Of a DNA stretch of 64,000 bases, positions 32,382 through 40,567 are shown in pieces. Made by a program: the position numbers and the translations under genes. Location of the stretch: positions 95,142 through 159,141 of the forward strand of contig CAKQQS010000003.1 in the NCBI GenBank assembly GCA_934271255.1, in the 5' to 3' direction. Within the stretch, counting starts at the first letter, position 1. The number at the start of each line of letters is the position of its first letter. This stretch comes from an uncultured Clostridia bacterium (GTDB lineage: Bacteria > Bacillota > Clostridia > Christensenellales > Borkfalkiaceae). The notes below the pieces were generated by a model that worked only from the letters and a program-made list of their open reading frames with translations, was not told the DNA's origin and made no database searches.

Positions 32382-32463
32382 TTTGTCCGTATTTAAGAAA
32401 ATTATTCGGACAAAGCGTAATATTTTTATTTTCGGGCGCATAGCATATTACAAAAACGGACAA
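32382..32463. promoter_or_regulatory. Repeated CGGACAA sites in the rbr / SpoIVFA-like divergent region
   Basis: TTTGTCCG (32382-32389) and CGGACAAA (32407-32414) form an 8-bp inverted repeat with a 17-base spacer. A third direct copy, CGGACAA, lies at 32457-32463 against the SD of the plus-strand gene. No PerR-type box (TTATAAT-N-ATTATAA) is visible. Confidence 0.4.
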
Positions 32464-32474
32464 GGAGAAAACTT

Positions 32475-33356
32475 ATGGCAGAAAATTACGAATACGCCGA
32501 AATGCTCGAAATACCCGTGCAAACCTGCACGGTATCGACCAAACAAAAACAAAGCGCCGCAAAAAAGCGTAAACCCAAACTTTCAAACGTAAAAGAAAAA
32601 GTCGTCGAAAAGGTAAACGAAACTCTTGCGGCGGAACAAGAACAAGCGAAAGCGAGTGCCGAAAAAGAAGAAAAAACAGAACAGGCGGTTAGCGAAGAAG
32701 TCAAGGCCGAAAGTAAATTTGAAAGCGAAGAAGTCAAAGAAGTTGTGAATGAAACGAAGACAAACGAAAAGAATGACGAAACGGAGAATAAGCCGAGCGA
32801 AGACGTGGCAAACGTTGAAAAAACGGTTACCGTTTCGTATAAACCGAAAAAGAAAATCACCGTAATCGGTATGGAAACCGTCGCAATCGTCGCGCTCGTA
32901 TTATTTATAGTAATTACTAATTTGGTTATGAGCAACAGCGGTATAAACACGCTGTTAAAAATGATGAACGGCACGTACGTAAGCAAAACGGCGGAGAACA
33001 ATCTGGCGTATACCGTATTCAGCGCAACCACTCCCGCAAGTTACGACAAAGTAAGCGTCAAAGACGGAATAATAACCGTAAACAAGTCGGGCAGTATTTA
33101 CGCGCCGTGCGACGGGAAAATAACGGACGTACAAAAAATCGACGGAAAAATTACCGTTGAAATCACGCATAGCACAAACTTCAAAACGGTTATAAGCGGC
33201 ATGGATTTTTTATACGGCAAGGTAGGGGACAAGGTGTATTCGAACGTGCCCGTAGGCTTTTTGGATAAAAACGTCGTAACCGTCAGTCTGTACGACAAGG
33301 GAACGCTTATAACGGACTATACCATTTCCGGCAACAACATCGTTTGGGCGGTATAA
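32475..33356 (+). CDS. SpoIVFA-like membrane protein with degenerate M23 (LytM) domain
   Basis: A 293-residue protein. N-terminal half (about 1-130) cytoplasmic and extremely rich in Glu, Lys and Val, probably extended or coiled. One membrane helix at about 132-152 (VIGMETVAIVALVLFIVITN). Outside, at about 195-290, is a LytM-like beta domain: GSIYAPCDGKITDV, TVEITHSTNFKTVISGM, YGKVGDKVYSNVPVGFL. The catalytic H-x-H and H-x(3)-D zinc ligands of M23 peptidases are absent, as in SpoIVFA and SpoIIQ-type scaffold proteins. It directly precedes an M50 protease, reproducing the spoIVFA-spoIVFB order, so it probably anchors or inhibits that protease. AAGGAG precedes the ATG. The acidic N-terminus is longer than in Bacillus. 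Confidence 0.7.
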   Translation: MAENYEYAEMLEIPVQTCTVSTKQKQSAAKKRKPKLSNVKEKVVEKVNETLAAEQEQAKASAEKEEKTEQAVSEEVKAESKFESEEVKEVVNETKTNEKNDETENKPSEDVANVEKTVTVSYKPKKKITVIGMETVAIVALVLFIVITNLVMSNSGINTLLKMMNGTYVSKTAENNLAYTVFSATTPASYDKVSVKDGIITVNKSGSIYAPCDGKITDVQKIDGKITVEITHSTNFKTVISGMDFLYGKVGDKVYSNVPVGFLDKNVVTVSLYDKGTLITDYTISGNNIVWAV

Positions 33357-33364
33357 ATTGAAAA

Positions 33365-34195
33365 TTGAAAGTTAAAATAAAAATACATTATTTGTTTTAC
33401 GTCGTAGCGTTCGCGTACCTGTGCGTCGGGAGATTTTATACGTTTGCAATATACATTTTAAGCGACGTTTTGCACGAACTCGGTCATAGCGTGATTGCGA
33501 ATAAATACGGCGTAAAACTAAACGAAATACTCTTGATGCCGTACGGAGCGGTCGCGTCGGGAAAAGCGGAAAGTTTGACGGTGAAAAGCAACCTTGCAAT
33601 AAGTTTTGCGGGGCCGTTGACTAATTTGCTGGTATGCCTGACTTTCGTTACTCTTTGGTGGCTGTTCCCCGAAAGTTACGCGTTTACGGACGAAATAGTT
33701 ACGGCAAACTTCGGTTTGTTTTTGGTTAATATGCTACCCGTTTACGGGCTTGACGGCGGACGGATAGCGGAATGCTTGCTTGCTAAAAAAGTTAAGGAAA
33801 AAGCGGCGAAAATCATTTTGAAAACTTTTGCTTTGGCGATAGGGCTGTTGTTCGTCGCGCTGTTCGTTTATACTTGCTTTAACACGATAAACTTTTCTTT
33901 GCTTTTTTTCGGCGGATATTTATTGCTTTCGCCGTTTACCAAAACGGACGAATACAAGTATTTGAAAATCAGCGATTTTCTGTCGGTAAACTTACCCAAA
34001 GGGGTAAAAGTCAACGGCATAGCGATAAGCGACGAAGCGAAGATTGTCGACTTGCTCAACTGTCTTGACGTAAACGCCTACAACGTGTGTTACGTTTACT
34101 CGAAAATGCGACTCGTCGCCGTTGTAGATCAAGCGAAAATTATAGAAAAATGTAAAGAAAAACCTATATTCGCAAACGTAAAAGAAATAGTATGA
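33365..34195 (+). CDS. spoIVFB: SpoIVFB-like intramembrane metalloprotease (M50, site-2 protease)
   Basis: A polytopic membrane zinc protease of 276 residues. The first helices hold the HExxH motif as VLHELGHSVIANKYG near 37-43. The third ligand region is MLPVYGLDGGR near 121-131, the site-2 protease LDG signature. Further helices lie at about 70-92, 155-172 and 178-194, then a C-terminal soluble part (about 205-276) that resembles a CBS-like tail. In Bacillus, SpoIVFB cleaves pro-sigma-K in the mother cell and is held inactive by SpoIVFA. No ATG exists between the previous stop and the HExxH, so a TTG start at 33365, 9 bases after the previous stop and without a good SD, is the best choice; translation is likely coupled. 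Confidence 0.85.
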   Translation: MKVKIKIHYLFYVVAFAYLCVGRFYTFAIYILSDVLHELGHSVIANKYGVKLNEILLMPYGAVASGKAESLTVKSNLAISFAGPLTNLLVCLTFVTLWWLFPESYAFTDEIVTANFGLFLVNMLPVYGLDGGRIAECLLAKKVKEKAAKIILKTFALAIGLLFVALFVYTCFNTINFSLLFFGGYLLLSPFTKTDEYKYLKISDFLSVNLPKGVKVNGIAISDEAKIVDLLNCLDVNAYNVCYVYSKMRLVAVVDQAKIIEKCKEKPIFANVKEIV

Positions 34196-34222
34196 CTCCG
34201 CGAACTTTTTTGCGGAGTTTTT
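34195..34222 (+). terminator. Terminator after the SpoIVFB-like gene
   Basis: ACTCCGC / GCGGAGT with a 10-base loop, then TTTTTC. It begins at the stop codon. Confidence 0.8.
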
Positions 34223-34342
34223 CATATAATCAAGTATCTTTGCCGAAAATTATACGAACGAACTTTAACGCGACGGTTGGTTAAATCCGATACGTATCGG
34301 CGGTTAAAAGGGTATGATTTTCGGCGAATACTCGGAGGTTGT

Positions 34343-35641
34343 ATGGGAATATATTTCGGCACGGACGGTATACGCGGAGTCGCTTTGAAAGAACTCGATT
34401 CGCGGCTGGCTTTTAACTGCGGGAACTCTCTTGCGAGAATAGGTAAAAACGTCTTGATAGGAAAGGACACGAGAATATCGGGAGACTGCATAAAACATGC
34501 GTTTATCGCGGGGTTTCTTTCGGGCGGCGGAAACGTGGCGGACTTGGGAGTCGCGTCTACTCCTTGCGTCGCGTATCTTACGAAACGGCTCGGGTACGAT
34601 TACGGCGTCGTGATAAGCGCGTCGCATAACGCAAGCGAGTATAACGGTATAAAGGTTTTTAATTCCGACGGGGTAAAAATAGACGACGACGAAGAAGAAA
34701 AAATCGAAAGTTTTTTTACCGAAACGCTGTACGCCGCTCCGCTCGGCGCGGGCAAATACTTTGAACGAAGCGATTTGATTAGTTTATACGAAGATTTCGT
34801 CGTGTGCGGAGCGTGTAGTTTAAAAGGGTTGAAAATAGGTCTGGACGCGGCTAACGGCGCGGCGTATATAATTGCCGAAAAGGTGTTTAAAAGGCTCGGC
34901 GCGAAAATATTTATGACGGCAAACAACCCGAACGGCGTAAACATAAACGCCGACTGCGGCGCGACGCATATAGAACATCTTGCCGATTTCGTTATAAAAA
35001 ACAAACTCGATTTGGGCTTTGCTTTCGACGGAGATGCCGACAGGGTAATGGCAGTAGACGATAAAGGAAGAGTAATCGACGGCGATTTGATTTTATACGC
35101 TTTGGCAAAATCGTATATAGAAAACGACGGCGTAAAAATAACCCGAGTCGTAGGCACGCCGTACACGAACTTAGGCGTTCAGGAAGCGTTAAAACGGCTA
35201 GGCGTCGAGTTTTTAAGCGGCGACGTGGGTGATAAATACGTCGCAAAACTTATGAAAAAACACTCGGCTATAATCGGCGGCGAACAGTCGGGACATATAA
35301 TTCTTGCCGACAAACATACCACGGGAGACGGCGTGTACACCGCCGTTAAACTGTGTCGAGTGTATTCGGAGAACGGCGGGTTTGAATATTTGTTCAGGAT
35401 AGACAGGTATGAGCAGGCGACGAGAAACGTGGTCGTAGGCGATAAGGTAAGGGTGCTCGGAAGTCAGGTTTTAACGGATAAAATCGAATATGAAAGGGCA
35501 AAACTCGGCAAGACGGGGAGAGTTATGGTAAGGGCGTCCGGCACGGAATCTTTGATAAGAATCTTTGTCGAATGTCAAACGAAAGGCCGAGCGGAAAAAA
35601 TTGCCAAAAGAATAGAAAGCGTTGTGGAAAACATAGAATAA
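34343..35641 (+). CDS. glmM: Phosphoglucosamine mutase GlmM
   Basis: Interconverts glucosamine-6-phosphate and glucosamine-1-phosphate on the way to UDP-GlcNAc and the cell wall. The 432 residues show all four sites: active serine in VVISASHNASEYNGIKVF near 90-107, metal-binding loop FAFDGDADRVMAVDDKG near 230, sugar-binding GGEQSGHII near 315 and the phosphate-binding RASGTESLIRIFVE near 396. The N-terminal GIYFGTDGIRG is the family start. ORF sequence extends 22 codons upstream, but the ATG at 34343 has GGAGG 4 bases before it and matches other GlmMs. It is followed by cwlD after a gap that carries three DnaA-box matches. Confidence 0.95.
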   Translation: MGIYFGTDGIRGVALKELDSRLAFNCGNSLARIGKNVLIGKDTRISGDCIKHAFIAGFLSGGGNVADLGVASTPCVAYLTKRLGYDYGVVISASHNASEYNGIKVFNSDGVKIDDDEEEKIESFFTETLYAAPLGAGKYFERSDLISLYEDFVVCGACSLKGLKIGLDAANGAAYIIAEKVFKRLGAKIFMTANNPNGVNINADCGATHIEHLADFVIKNKLDLGFAFDGDADRVMAVDDKGRVIDGDLILYALAKSYIENDGVKITRVVGTPYTNLGVQEALKRLGVEFLSGDVGDKYVAKLMKKHSAIIGGEQSGHIILADKHTTGDGVYTAVKLCRVYSENGGFEYLFRIDRYEQATRNVVVGDKVRVLGSQVLTDKIEYERAKLGKTGRVMVRASGTESLIRIFVECQTKGRAEKIAKRIESVVENIE

Positions 35642-35669
35642 AAGAGCGAAGCGCGGCATATACATAATT

Positions 35670-35744
35670 GAGTTATCCACAGCGCGAAGCCTCCGAACGG
35701 CGCGTAAAAGGGCAAAAATGTGGATAACTCGGGAGTTATGCACA
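35670..35744. other. Cluster of three DnaA-box matches (glmM-cwlD gap)
   Basis: TTATCCACA (35673-35681, plus), TGTGGATAA (35719-35727, which is TTATCCACA on the minus strand) and TTATGCACA (35736-35744, plus). The first two are exact consensus boxes and sit in a 12-bp inverted repeat GAGTTATCCACA...TGTGGATAACTC. The third fits TTATNCACA and lies within the 5' end of cwlD. The spacing is not helical-phased in an obvious way, and no clear AT-rich unwinding element adjoins. Confidence 0.55.
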
Positions 35745-36448
35745 TAAACGTTGAAAATTATTTAAAAAATATAGGAATAGCGATAATTTGTATAATAGGC
35801 GTATTGTCCGTCGTTTTTTGTTCGATTAAGTTGAAAGACGGCGCAAACGACGTCGGACTTACGCCGCATAAAACAACTATCGTAATCGACGCGGGACACG
35901 GCGGAATCGACAGCGGCGTTTCGGGTATAAAAAGCAAAGTTAAAGAGAGTTCTCTGAACTTGGAATACTCTAAATGTCTGTTGGATATTTTAGTATCTTT
36001 CGGGTTTAACGTCGTTTTGACAAGACCTACGGAAGCGGGGCTTTACGGCAGCGCGACCAAAGGGTTTAAAAAACGGGACATGCTTAAAAGAAAAAAAATA
36101 ATCGAACGTTCCAACGCCGATATTTTGGTTTCGATACATATGAATTATTGCAACGTAAAGTCAAGACGCAGCGCGCAAACCTTTTATAAAAAGGAGCACG
36201 ACGACTCGAAAAAACTTGCGTTTGCGATACAAAACGAAATAAACGCTCTCGACGAAACGGTAAAGAAGACAAATCCGCTCGTAGGCGATTATTACGTGCT
36301 TAACTGCGCCGACATACCTTCGGTTTTAGTCGAATGCGGTTTTTTATCGAATGAAATCGACGAAAGAATGTTGCTTGACGAAAAATATAAAAAATCGCTG
36401 TGTTACGCCGTCTATAAAGGCATTGTTTCCTTTTTAACGAATAAATAA
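35720..36448 (+). CDS. cwlD: N-acetylmuramoyl-L-alanine amidase, CwlD-like
   Basis: Zinc amidase (amidase_3) that cuts the lactyl-peptide bond of peptidoglycan; CwlD does so while muramic-lactam is made in spore cortex. 242 residues with a membrane anchor at about 15-36 (IGIAIICIIGVLSVVFCSIKL), then the zinc fold: VIDAGHGGIDSGVSG near 54 (His ligand), a Glu ligand in KVKESSLNLEYSK near 76, IHMNYCNV near 138 (second His), AQTFYKKEHDDSKKLAFAIQ, and catalytic Glu in SVLVECGFLSNEID near 203. A GTG start at 35720 is preferred because AAAGGG lies 7 bases upstream; the in-frame ATG at 35738 has its only SD too close. The promoter/start region overlaps the DnaA boxes. Confidence 0.88.
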   Translation: MDNSGVMHINVENYLKNIGIAIICIIGVLSVVFCSIKLKDGANDVGLTPHKTTIVIDAGHGGIDSGVSGIKSKVKESSLNLEYSKCLLDILVSFGFNVVLTRPTEAGLYGSATKGFKKRDMLKRKKIIERSNADILVSIHMNYCNVKSRRSAQTFYKKEHDDSKKLAFAIQNEINALDETVKKTNPLVGDYYVLNCADIPSVLVECGFLSNEIDERMLLDEKYKKSLCYAVYKGIVSFLTNK

Positions 36449-36614
36449 CGCTCGGTTGACGAATAATAAGAAAGTAGCCGAAAGGTTAAAAACGCTGTTT
36501 GTCGGTTCGTGATATACGCGATTGCTTAAAGGCGTGAAAATGTGAGAAAAACGCGCGAAAAACCGCTCGGCTGCAATACGGGTTGCGTAGAAACGTAATC
36601 GTAAAGGAGTTGTT
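36449..36614. other. Non-coding gap before the 43-residue gene
   Basis: About 165 bases without a plausible gene. I saw no convincing terminator after cwlD nor a clear promoter. It ends in the SD AAAGGAG of the next small gene. Confidence 0.4.
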
Positions 36615-36746
36615 ATGTCAAGAAAGAAGAAAGATAAGGTCGTAAAGTTGACCGAAGAAGATTACAATAAGTACATTATGTCGCTGAAAGGCTCCAAACC
36701 GCCGTTACTTATAAAAAAGGCAATGGAAGAAGAAAACAAAAGTTGA
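36615..36746 (+). CDS. 43-residue basic protein of unknown function
   Basis: Begins MSRKKKDKVVKLTEEDYNKY and ends KKAMEEENKS, with SKPPLLIKK in between. It is Lys/Glu-rich, soluble, with no cysteine. A clear SD (AAAGGAG, 36603-36609) lies 5 bases before the ATG, which is the main evidence that it is translated. It stands alone between cwlD and the YghO-like gene, which has its own promoter. No family is recognised. The distribution of basic residues at the start and a helical middle would suit a nucleic-acid- or protein-binding small protein, but nothing in the sequence decides this. Confidence 0.55.
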   Translation: MSRKKKDKVVKLTEEDYNKYIMSLKGSKPPLLIKKAMEEENKS

Positions 36747-36834
36747 CGAACCGCTTTAAAACAGTTATTTAACGGGGTTGCGATGCAGCCGATATAAAAA
36801 GTTTGTAAAAATAATAAAAGTTTAATTATTTTAC

Positions 36835-36863
36835 TTGAAAAAATGGACAAAAAGTGGTAAAAT
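36835..36863 (+). promoter_or_regulatory. Promoter of the YghO-like gene
   Basis: TTGAAA, 17-base spacer, TAAAAT, 30 bases upstream of the ATG; AAAGGAG lies in between. Confidence 0.75.
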
Positions 36864-36892
36864 GTTAATAATTTTACAAAGGAGTATGCAAT

Positions 36893-38017
36893 ATGGTAAA
36901 TGTTGTCGAAGTCAAAACTCATAAACAAAAAAGACTGTTTGCAACATATCCGTTAAAACTTTTTAAAGGTTGCCCGTATTACGTTCCGTCGCTCCGCAGC
37001 GACGAGATGAACACGATGAATCCGAAAAAAAACTTTTCGCTCGCTTATTGTTCCGTAAAATGTTTTTTGGCGTATAAAGACGGCAAACTCGTAGGGAGAA
37101 TCGCCGGTATCATACAACGTAAATACAACGAGATTTCAGGTAGAAAATGTATAAGGTTTTCCCGTTTCGACTGCATAGACGATTTTGAGGTCGCAAAGGC
37201 TTTGATCGGCGCGGTAGAAAAAATGGGCAAAGAAAACGGCATGGACACCCTGCACGGACCTTGGGGATTTAACGACACGGACAGAGAAGGGCTTCTTACT
37301 TACGGTTACGATAAAAGGTCGACTTACGCTACGAACTATTCTTACCCGTATATGAAAGATTTAGTTGAAAAAACGGGGTTTAGCGAAGAAGCGCACTGGG
37401 TTGAAAACAGAATCAAGATCCCCGACAAGCCTTTTGAAAAATCCGCAAGGGTAGCGCAACTCGTAAAAAAAAGACTGAACGTCAGGGACGTAACGGAAAC
37501 GATGTCGGTTAAGCAAATCGTGAAAAAATACGGCGACGAATGGTTTAAGACGTATAACGAAGCGTATAGTCAACTCGACGGATTCGTGCCGGTGGAAGGT
37601 AAAGAAAAGAAAAACGTTTTAAAACAATTTGCGACGATAATCAACGGAGATTTCTTTTCGTGCATAGTGGACGAAAACGAAGAAGTGGCGGCTTTCGGTG
37701 TAGTGTTACCCGATATTTGTCCCGCTTTGATAAAGCATAAAGGAAAATTGTTTCCGATAGGTTTTTTTGACGTTTTGAGTGCAATTAAAGATCCGGAAGG
37801 AGTTGAAATGGCGCTCGTCGGGGTAAAGCACAAATACAAAAACAGCGGTATCAACGCAATTATAATAAACAAAATCGTAGAGAGCCTTATAAGGTATAAG
37901 ATACCGTACATAGAAACGAACCCCACGCTCGTTACCAACGACAATATACAACTTCAATGGAAGTTTATGGAAACGGAAATAATCAAAGAACGTAAAACCT
38001 ACGTTAAACATATTTAA
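36893..38017 (+). CDS. YghO-like acyl-CoA N-acyltransferase fold protein
   Basis: A 374-residue soluble protein of the conserved YghO group, annotated in many bacteria as GNAT-like but with unproven activity. Seen: VVEVKTHKQKRLFATYPLKL and CPYYVPSLRSDEMNTMNPKK near 24-45, then KDGKLVGRIAGIIQRKYNE (the GNAT core strand) near 62, CIDDFEVAKALIGAVEKMG, and LHGPWGFNDTDREGLLTYGYD near 121, a strong family marker. The C-terminal half repeats a GNAT-like pattern (MALVGVKHKYKNSGINAIII) and ends in ETNPTLVTNDNIQLQWKFM. It is transcribed alone from its own promoter and ends at a terminator. Substrate unknown. Confidence 0.82.
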   Translation: MVNVVEVKTHKQKRLFATYPLKLFKGCPYYVPSLRSDEMNTMNPKKNFSLAYCSVKCFLAYKDGKLVGRIAGIIQRKYNEISGRKCIRFSRFDCIDDFEVAKALIGAVEKMGKENGMDTLHGPWGFNDTDREGLLTYGYDKRSTYATNYSYPYMKDLVEKTGFSEEAHWVENRIKIPDKPFEKSARVAQLVKKRLNVRDVTETMSVKQIVKKYGDEWFKTYNEAYSQLDGFVPVEGKEKKNVLKQFATIINGDFFSCIVDENEEVAAFGVVLPDICPALIKHKGKLFPIGFFDVLSAIKDPEGVEMALVGVKHKYKNSGINAIIINKIVESLIRYKIPYIETNPTLVTNDNIQLQWKFMETEIIKERKTYVKHI

Positions 38018-38023
38018 AAGTAG

Positions 38024-38057
38024 AGAAAAAGTGCCGATTAGACACTTTTTCTTTTTA
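38024..38057 (+). terminator. Terminator between the YghO-like gene and asnS
   Basis: GAAAAAGTG / CACTTTTTC, 9-base loop, then TTTTT. Confidence 0.85.
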
Positions 38058-38063
38058 TTTTGC

Positions 38064-38092
38064 TTGAAAAAGGGGGTTGAAAATGTTATAAT
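38064..38092 (+). promoter_or_regulatory. asnS promoter
   Basis: TTGAAA, 17-base spacer, TATAAT. The leader is only about 35 nt, too short for a T-box. Confidence 0.8.
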
Positions 38093-38132
38093 ATATAGTA
38101 AAGTACGTTATACGGCAATTTGGAGAAAAAGT

Positions 38133-39527
38133 ATGGACAGGATTCAGATTAAAAACATTTTCAAAGATCCCGCTAAGTACGACGGACAGGTCGTAACTGT
38201 TTGCGGTTGGGCAAGAACGATAAGAGACAGCAAAGCGTTCGGTTTTATAGAACTCAACGACGGCAGTTTTTTCAAAAACTGTCAGGTAGTAGTCGTCAGA
38301 GAAAAGTTGTCTAATTACGACGAAGTGGTTAAGCAGAACGTCGGCGCGTCTTACGTTGTGGAAGGTAAGGTCGTTTTGACGCCCGACAGACCGCAACCGT
38401 TTGAAATAAACGCGGTGAAAGTTTCCGTCGAAGGAACGTCCACGCCCGATTACCCGTTGCAAAAGAAAAGACACTCTTTGGAGTTTTTGAGAGAAATAGC
38501 GTATCTTCGTCCCAGAACGAACACTTTTAACGCTGTGTTCAGAATAAGGAGCGAAGCGGCTTTCGCGATTCACAAGTTTTTTAACGACAGAGGATTCGTT
38601 TACGTTCACACGCCGATAATCACGGGTAGCGACTGCGAAGGCGCGGGCGAAATGTTTCAGGTAACCACGCTCGACTTAAACAACGTTCCCAAAACGGAAG
38701 ACGGGAAAACTGATTACTCGAAAGACTTTTTCGGCAAACCCGCAAATCTTACCGTTTCGGGACAGCTGAACGTCGAAACGTACGCAATGGCGTTTTCAAA
38801 CGTATACACTTTCGGACCTACTTTCAGAGCGGAATGTTCCAACACCACAAGACACGCGGCGGAGTTCTGGATGATAGAACCCGAACTTGCATTCGCCGAC
38901 TTGTCGGACGATATGGACTGCGCGGAAGATATGGTAAAGTTCATTATTTCGTACGTTATGGAGCACTGCGAAGAAGAACTCGCGTTCCTTAACAAATTCG
39001 TCGACACGGGGCTTTTGGACAGACTTAACAACGTAGTCGGCAACTCGTTCGTAAGACTTACTTATACCCAAGCGATCGAAATACTCGAAAAGGTTAAAGA
39101 CAGATTCGAATATCCCGTTTACTGGGGCGCGGACTTACAAAGCGAACACGAAAGATATTTGACGGAAGAAGTATATAAAAAGCCTGTATTCTTGACGGAT
39201 TATCCTAAGGAAATAAAAGCGTTTTATATGCGTCTCAACGACGACGGCAAGACGGTAGCGGCGGCAGATTTGCTCGTTCCGGGTATAGGCGAACTCGTCG
39301 GCGGCAGTCAAAGAGAAGAGCGGCTCGAAGTTCTCGAAAAGAGAATGGACGACCTTAAAATGGATAAATCGTTGTATTCGTGGTATCTCGATTTAAGACG
39401 TTACGGCGGGGTGAACCACGCGGGTTTCGGTTTAGGGTTCGAGAGAATGGTCATGTACTTGACGGGTATAGCGAATATAAGAGACGTAATACCTTTCCCG
39501 AGAACGGTCGGAAATCTCGAATACTGA
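38133..39527 (+). CDS. asnS: Asparaginyl-tRNA synthetase
   Basis: Class IIb synthetase that charges tRNA-Asn. 464 residues: N-terminal OB-fold anticodon-binding domain (VVTVCGWARTIRDSKAFGFI, about 18-40), then the catalytic domain with motif 1 around FRIRSEAAFAIHKFFNDRGF, motif 2 GPTFRAECSNTTRHAAEFWM near 230 and motif 3 GFGLGFERMVMYLTGIANIR near 433. The HAAEFWMIEPE reading and the absence of a GAD insertion favour AsnRS over AspRS. The start is the ATG at 38133 with GGAG upstream; the open frame extends further but over the promoter and terminator. Presence of AsnRS means Asn-tRNA can be made directly. Confidence 0.96.
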   Translation: MDRIQIKNIFKDPAKYDGQVVTVCGWARTIRDSKAFGFIELNDGSFFKNCQVVVVREKLSNYDEVVKQNVGASYVVEGKVVLTPDRPQPFEINAVKVSVEGTSTPDYPLQKKRHSLEFLREIAYLRPRTNTFNAVFRIRSEAAFAIHKFFNDRGFVYVHTPIITGSDCEGAGEMFQVTTLDLNNVPKTEDGKTDYSKDFFGKPANLTVSGQLNVETYAMAFSNVYTFGPTFRAECSNTTRHAAEFWMIEPELAFADLSDDMDCAEDMVKFIISYVMEHCEEELAFLNKFVDTGLLDRLNNVVGNSFVRLTYTQAIEILEKVKDRFEYPVYWGADLQSEHERYLTEEVYKKPVFLTDYPKEIKAFYMRLNDDGKTVAAADLLVPGIGELVGGSQREERLEVLEKRMDDLKMDKSLYSWYLDLRRYGGVNHAGFGLGFERMVMYLTGIANIRDVIPFPRTVGNLEY

Positions 39528-39545
39528 GAAAGGAAAACTTTAAAT

Positions 39546-40562
39546 ATGAAAATTATAGTAGATTGCCACGGCGCCGATAACGGCGTCGCGACTGTCGTTA
39601 ACGGGGCGGTCGAAGCGTTAAAAGAAAAAGACGGTTTCGGCGTCGTTCTCGTCGGCGATAAAAATCAAATCGAAAAGGAACTCGAAGGCGTAAATCGCGA
39701 CAGAATAGAGATTGCGGACGCTCCCGAAGAAATCACTTGCGACGAAGAACCCGTAAAGGCGGTAAAGGCGAAAAAACAAAGTTCGATAGTAGTAGGGCTT
39801 GAAACGTTGAGAAAAGACGACGAAGCGAAAGCGTTCGTCAGCGCAGGCTCGACGGGCGCGATACTCGTAGGCTCGTTGTTGCTCGTGGGCAGAATACAAG
39901 GCGTTTCAAGACCCGCTTTATGTCCCGTGCTACCTAGTTTAACGGGTAAGGTTTTGCTTTTGGACAGCGGCGCGAACGCGGATTGCAAACCGATAAACCT
40001 TTGTCATTTCGCGTTGATGGGGGCGTGTTATTCGGAAGCGGTTTTAGGCGTAAAAAATCCGAGAGTCGCTTTGCTTTCAAACGGTACGGAACCGCATAAG
40101 GGCAATCAACTCGTTCACGACGTATACCCGATGCTCGAAAGTATCGAAGAAATCAATTTCGTCGGTAACACCGAAGGAAGGGATTTGTTGAGCGGTAAGT
40201 TCGACGTGGTCGTAACGGACGGTTTCAGCGGGAACGTGGAACTCAAAGCGTCGGAAGGGGCTATTAAGTTTTTGATGAAAAACTTAAAGACCAGGATTTT
40301 TGCTAGCGTAAGGGGAAAGATAGGCGCGCTTTTCTTAAAGAAAACCTTTAAAGAACTGAAAAGCGAACTTGATTACGGCAGTTTCGGGGGAGCGATTTTG
40401 CTCGGCATAAAAAAACCCGTGTTCAAAGCGCACGGATCGGCTGAAAGCGGATCGATAAAGAACGCGATACTTCAAGCGGTAAACGCCGAAGAAAGCAAGT
40501 TGATAGAAAATATAAGCGGCAAACTCAAAAACGCGGATTTGTCGCAATTTAAGGTAGAATAA
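39546..40562 (+). CDS. plsX: Phosphate acyltransferase PlsX
   Basis: Makes acyl-phosphate from acyl-ACP for PlsY in phospholipid synthesis; peripheral membrane enzyme. 338 residues: start IIVDCHGADNGVATVVNGAV (the usual form is VD.MGGD.aP), EPVKAVKAKKQSSIVVGLE near 74, FVSAGSTGAILVGSLLLVGR near 100, GANADCKPINLCHFALMG near 145, NGTEPHKGNQLVHDVYPML near 180 and VVTDGFSGNVELKASEG near 222. AGGAAAA lies upstream. The gene goes straight into rnc; the fabD, fabG and acpP genes usually between them are missing here. Confidence 0.95.
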   Translation: MKIIVDCHGADNGVATVVNGAVEALKEKDGFGVVLVGDKNQIEKELEGVNRDRIEIADAPEEITCDEEPVKAVKAKKQSSIVVGLETLRKDDEAKAFVSAGSTGAILVGSLLLVGRIQGVSRPALCPVLPSLTGKVLLLDSGANADCKPINLCHFALMGACYSEAVLGVKNPRVALLSNGTEPHKGNQLVHDVYPMLESIEEINFVGNTEGRDLLSGKFDVVVTDGFSGNVELKASEGAIKFLMKNLKTRIFASVRGKIGALFLKKTFKELKSELDYGSFGGAILLGIKKPVFKAHGSAESGSIKNAILQAVNAEESKLIENISGKLKNADLSQFKVE

Positions 40563-40567
40563 TTTAT

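Noticed and set aside
35718..35747. Nine-codon ORF starting at the ATG overlapping the cwlD GTG start
   Set aside because: Very short, and its sequence is mostly the DnaA-box inverted repeat. The SD serves the GTG start equally well. It could be a coupling uORF, but nothing supports it.
38087..38132. T-box leader before asnS
   Set aside because: The leader from the consensus promoter is about 35 nt, far too short, and has no T-box or antiterminator sequence.
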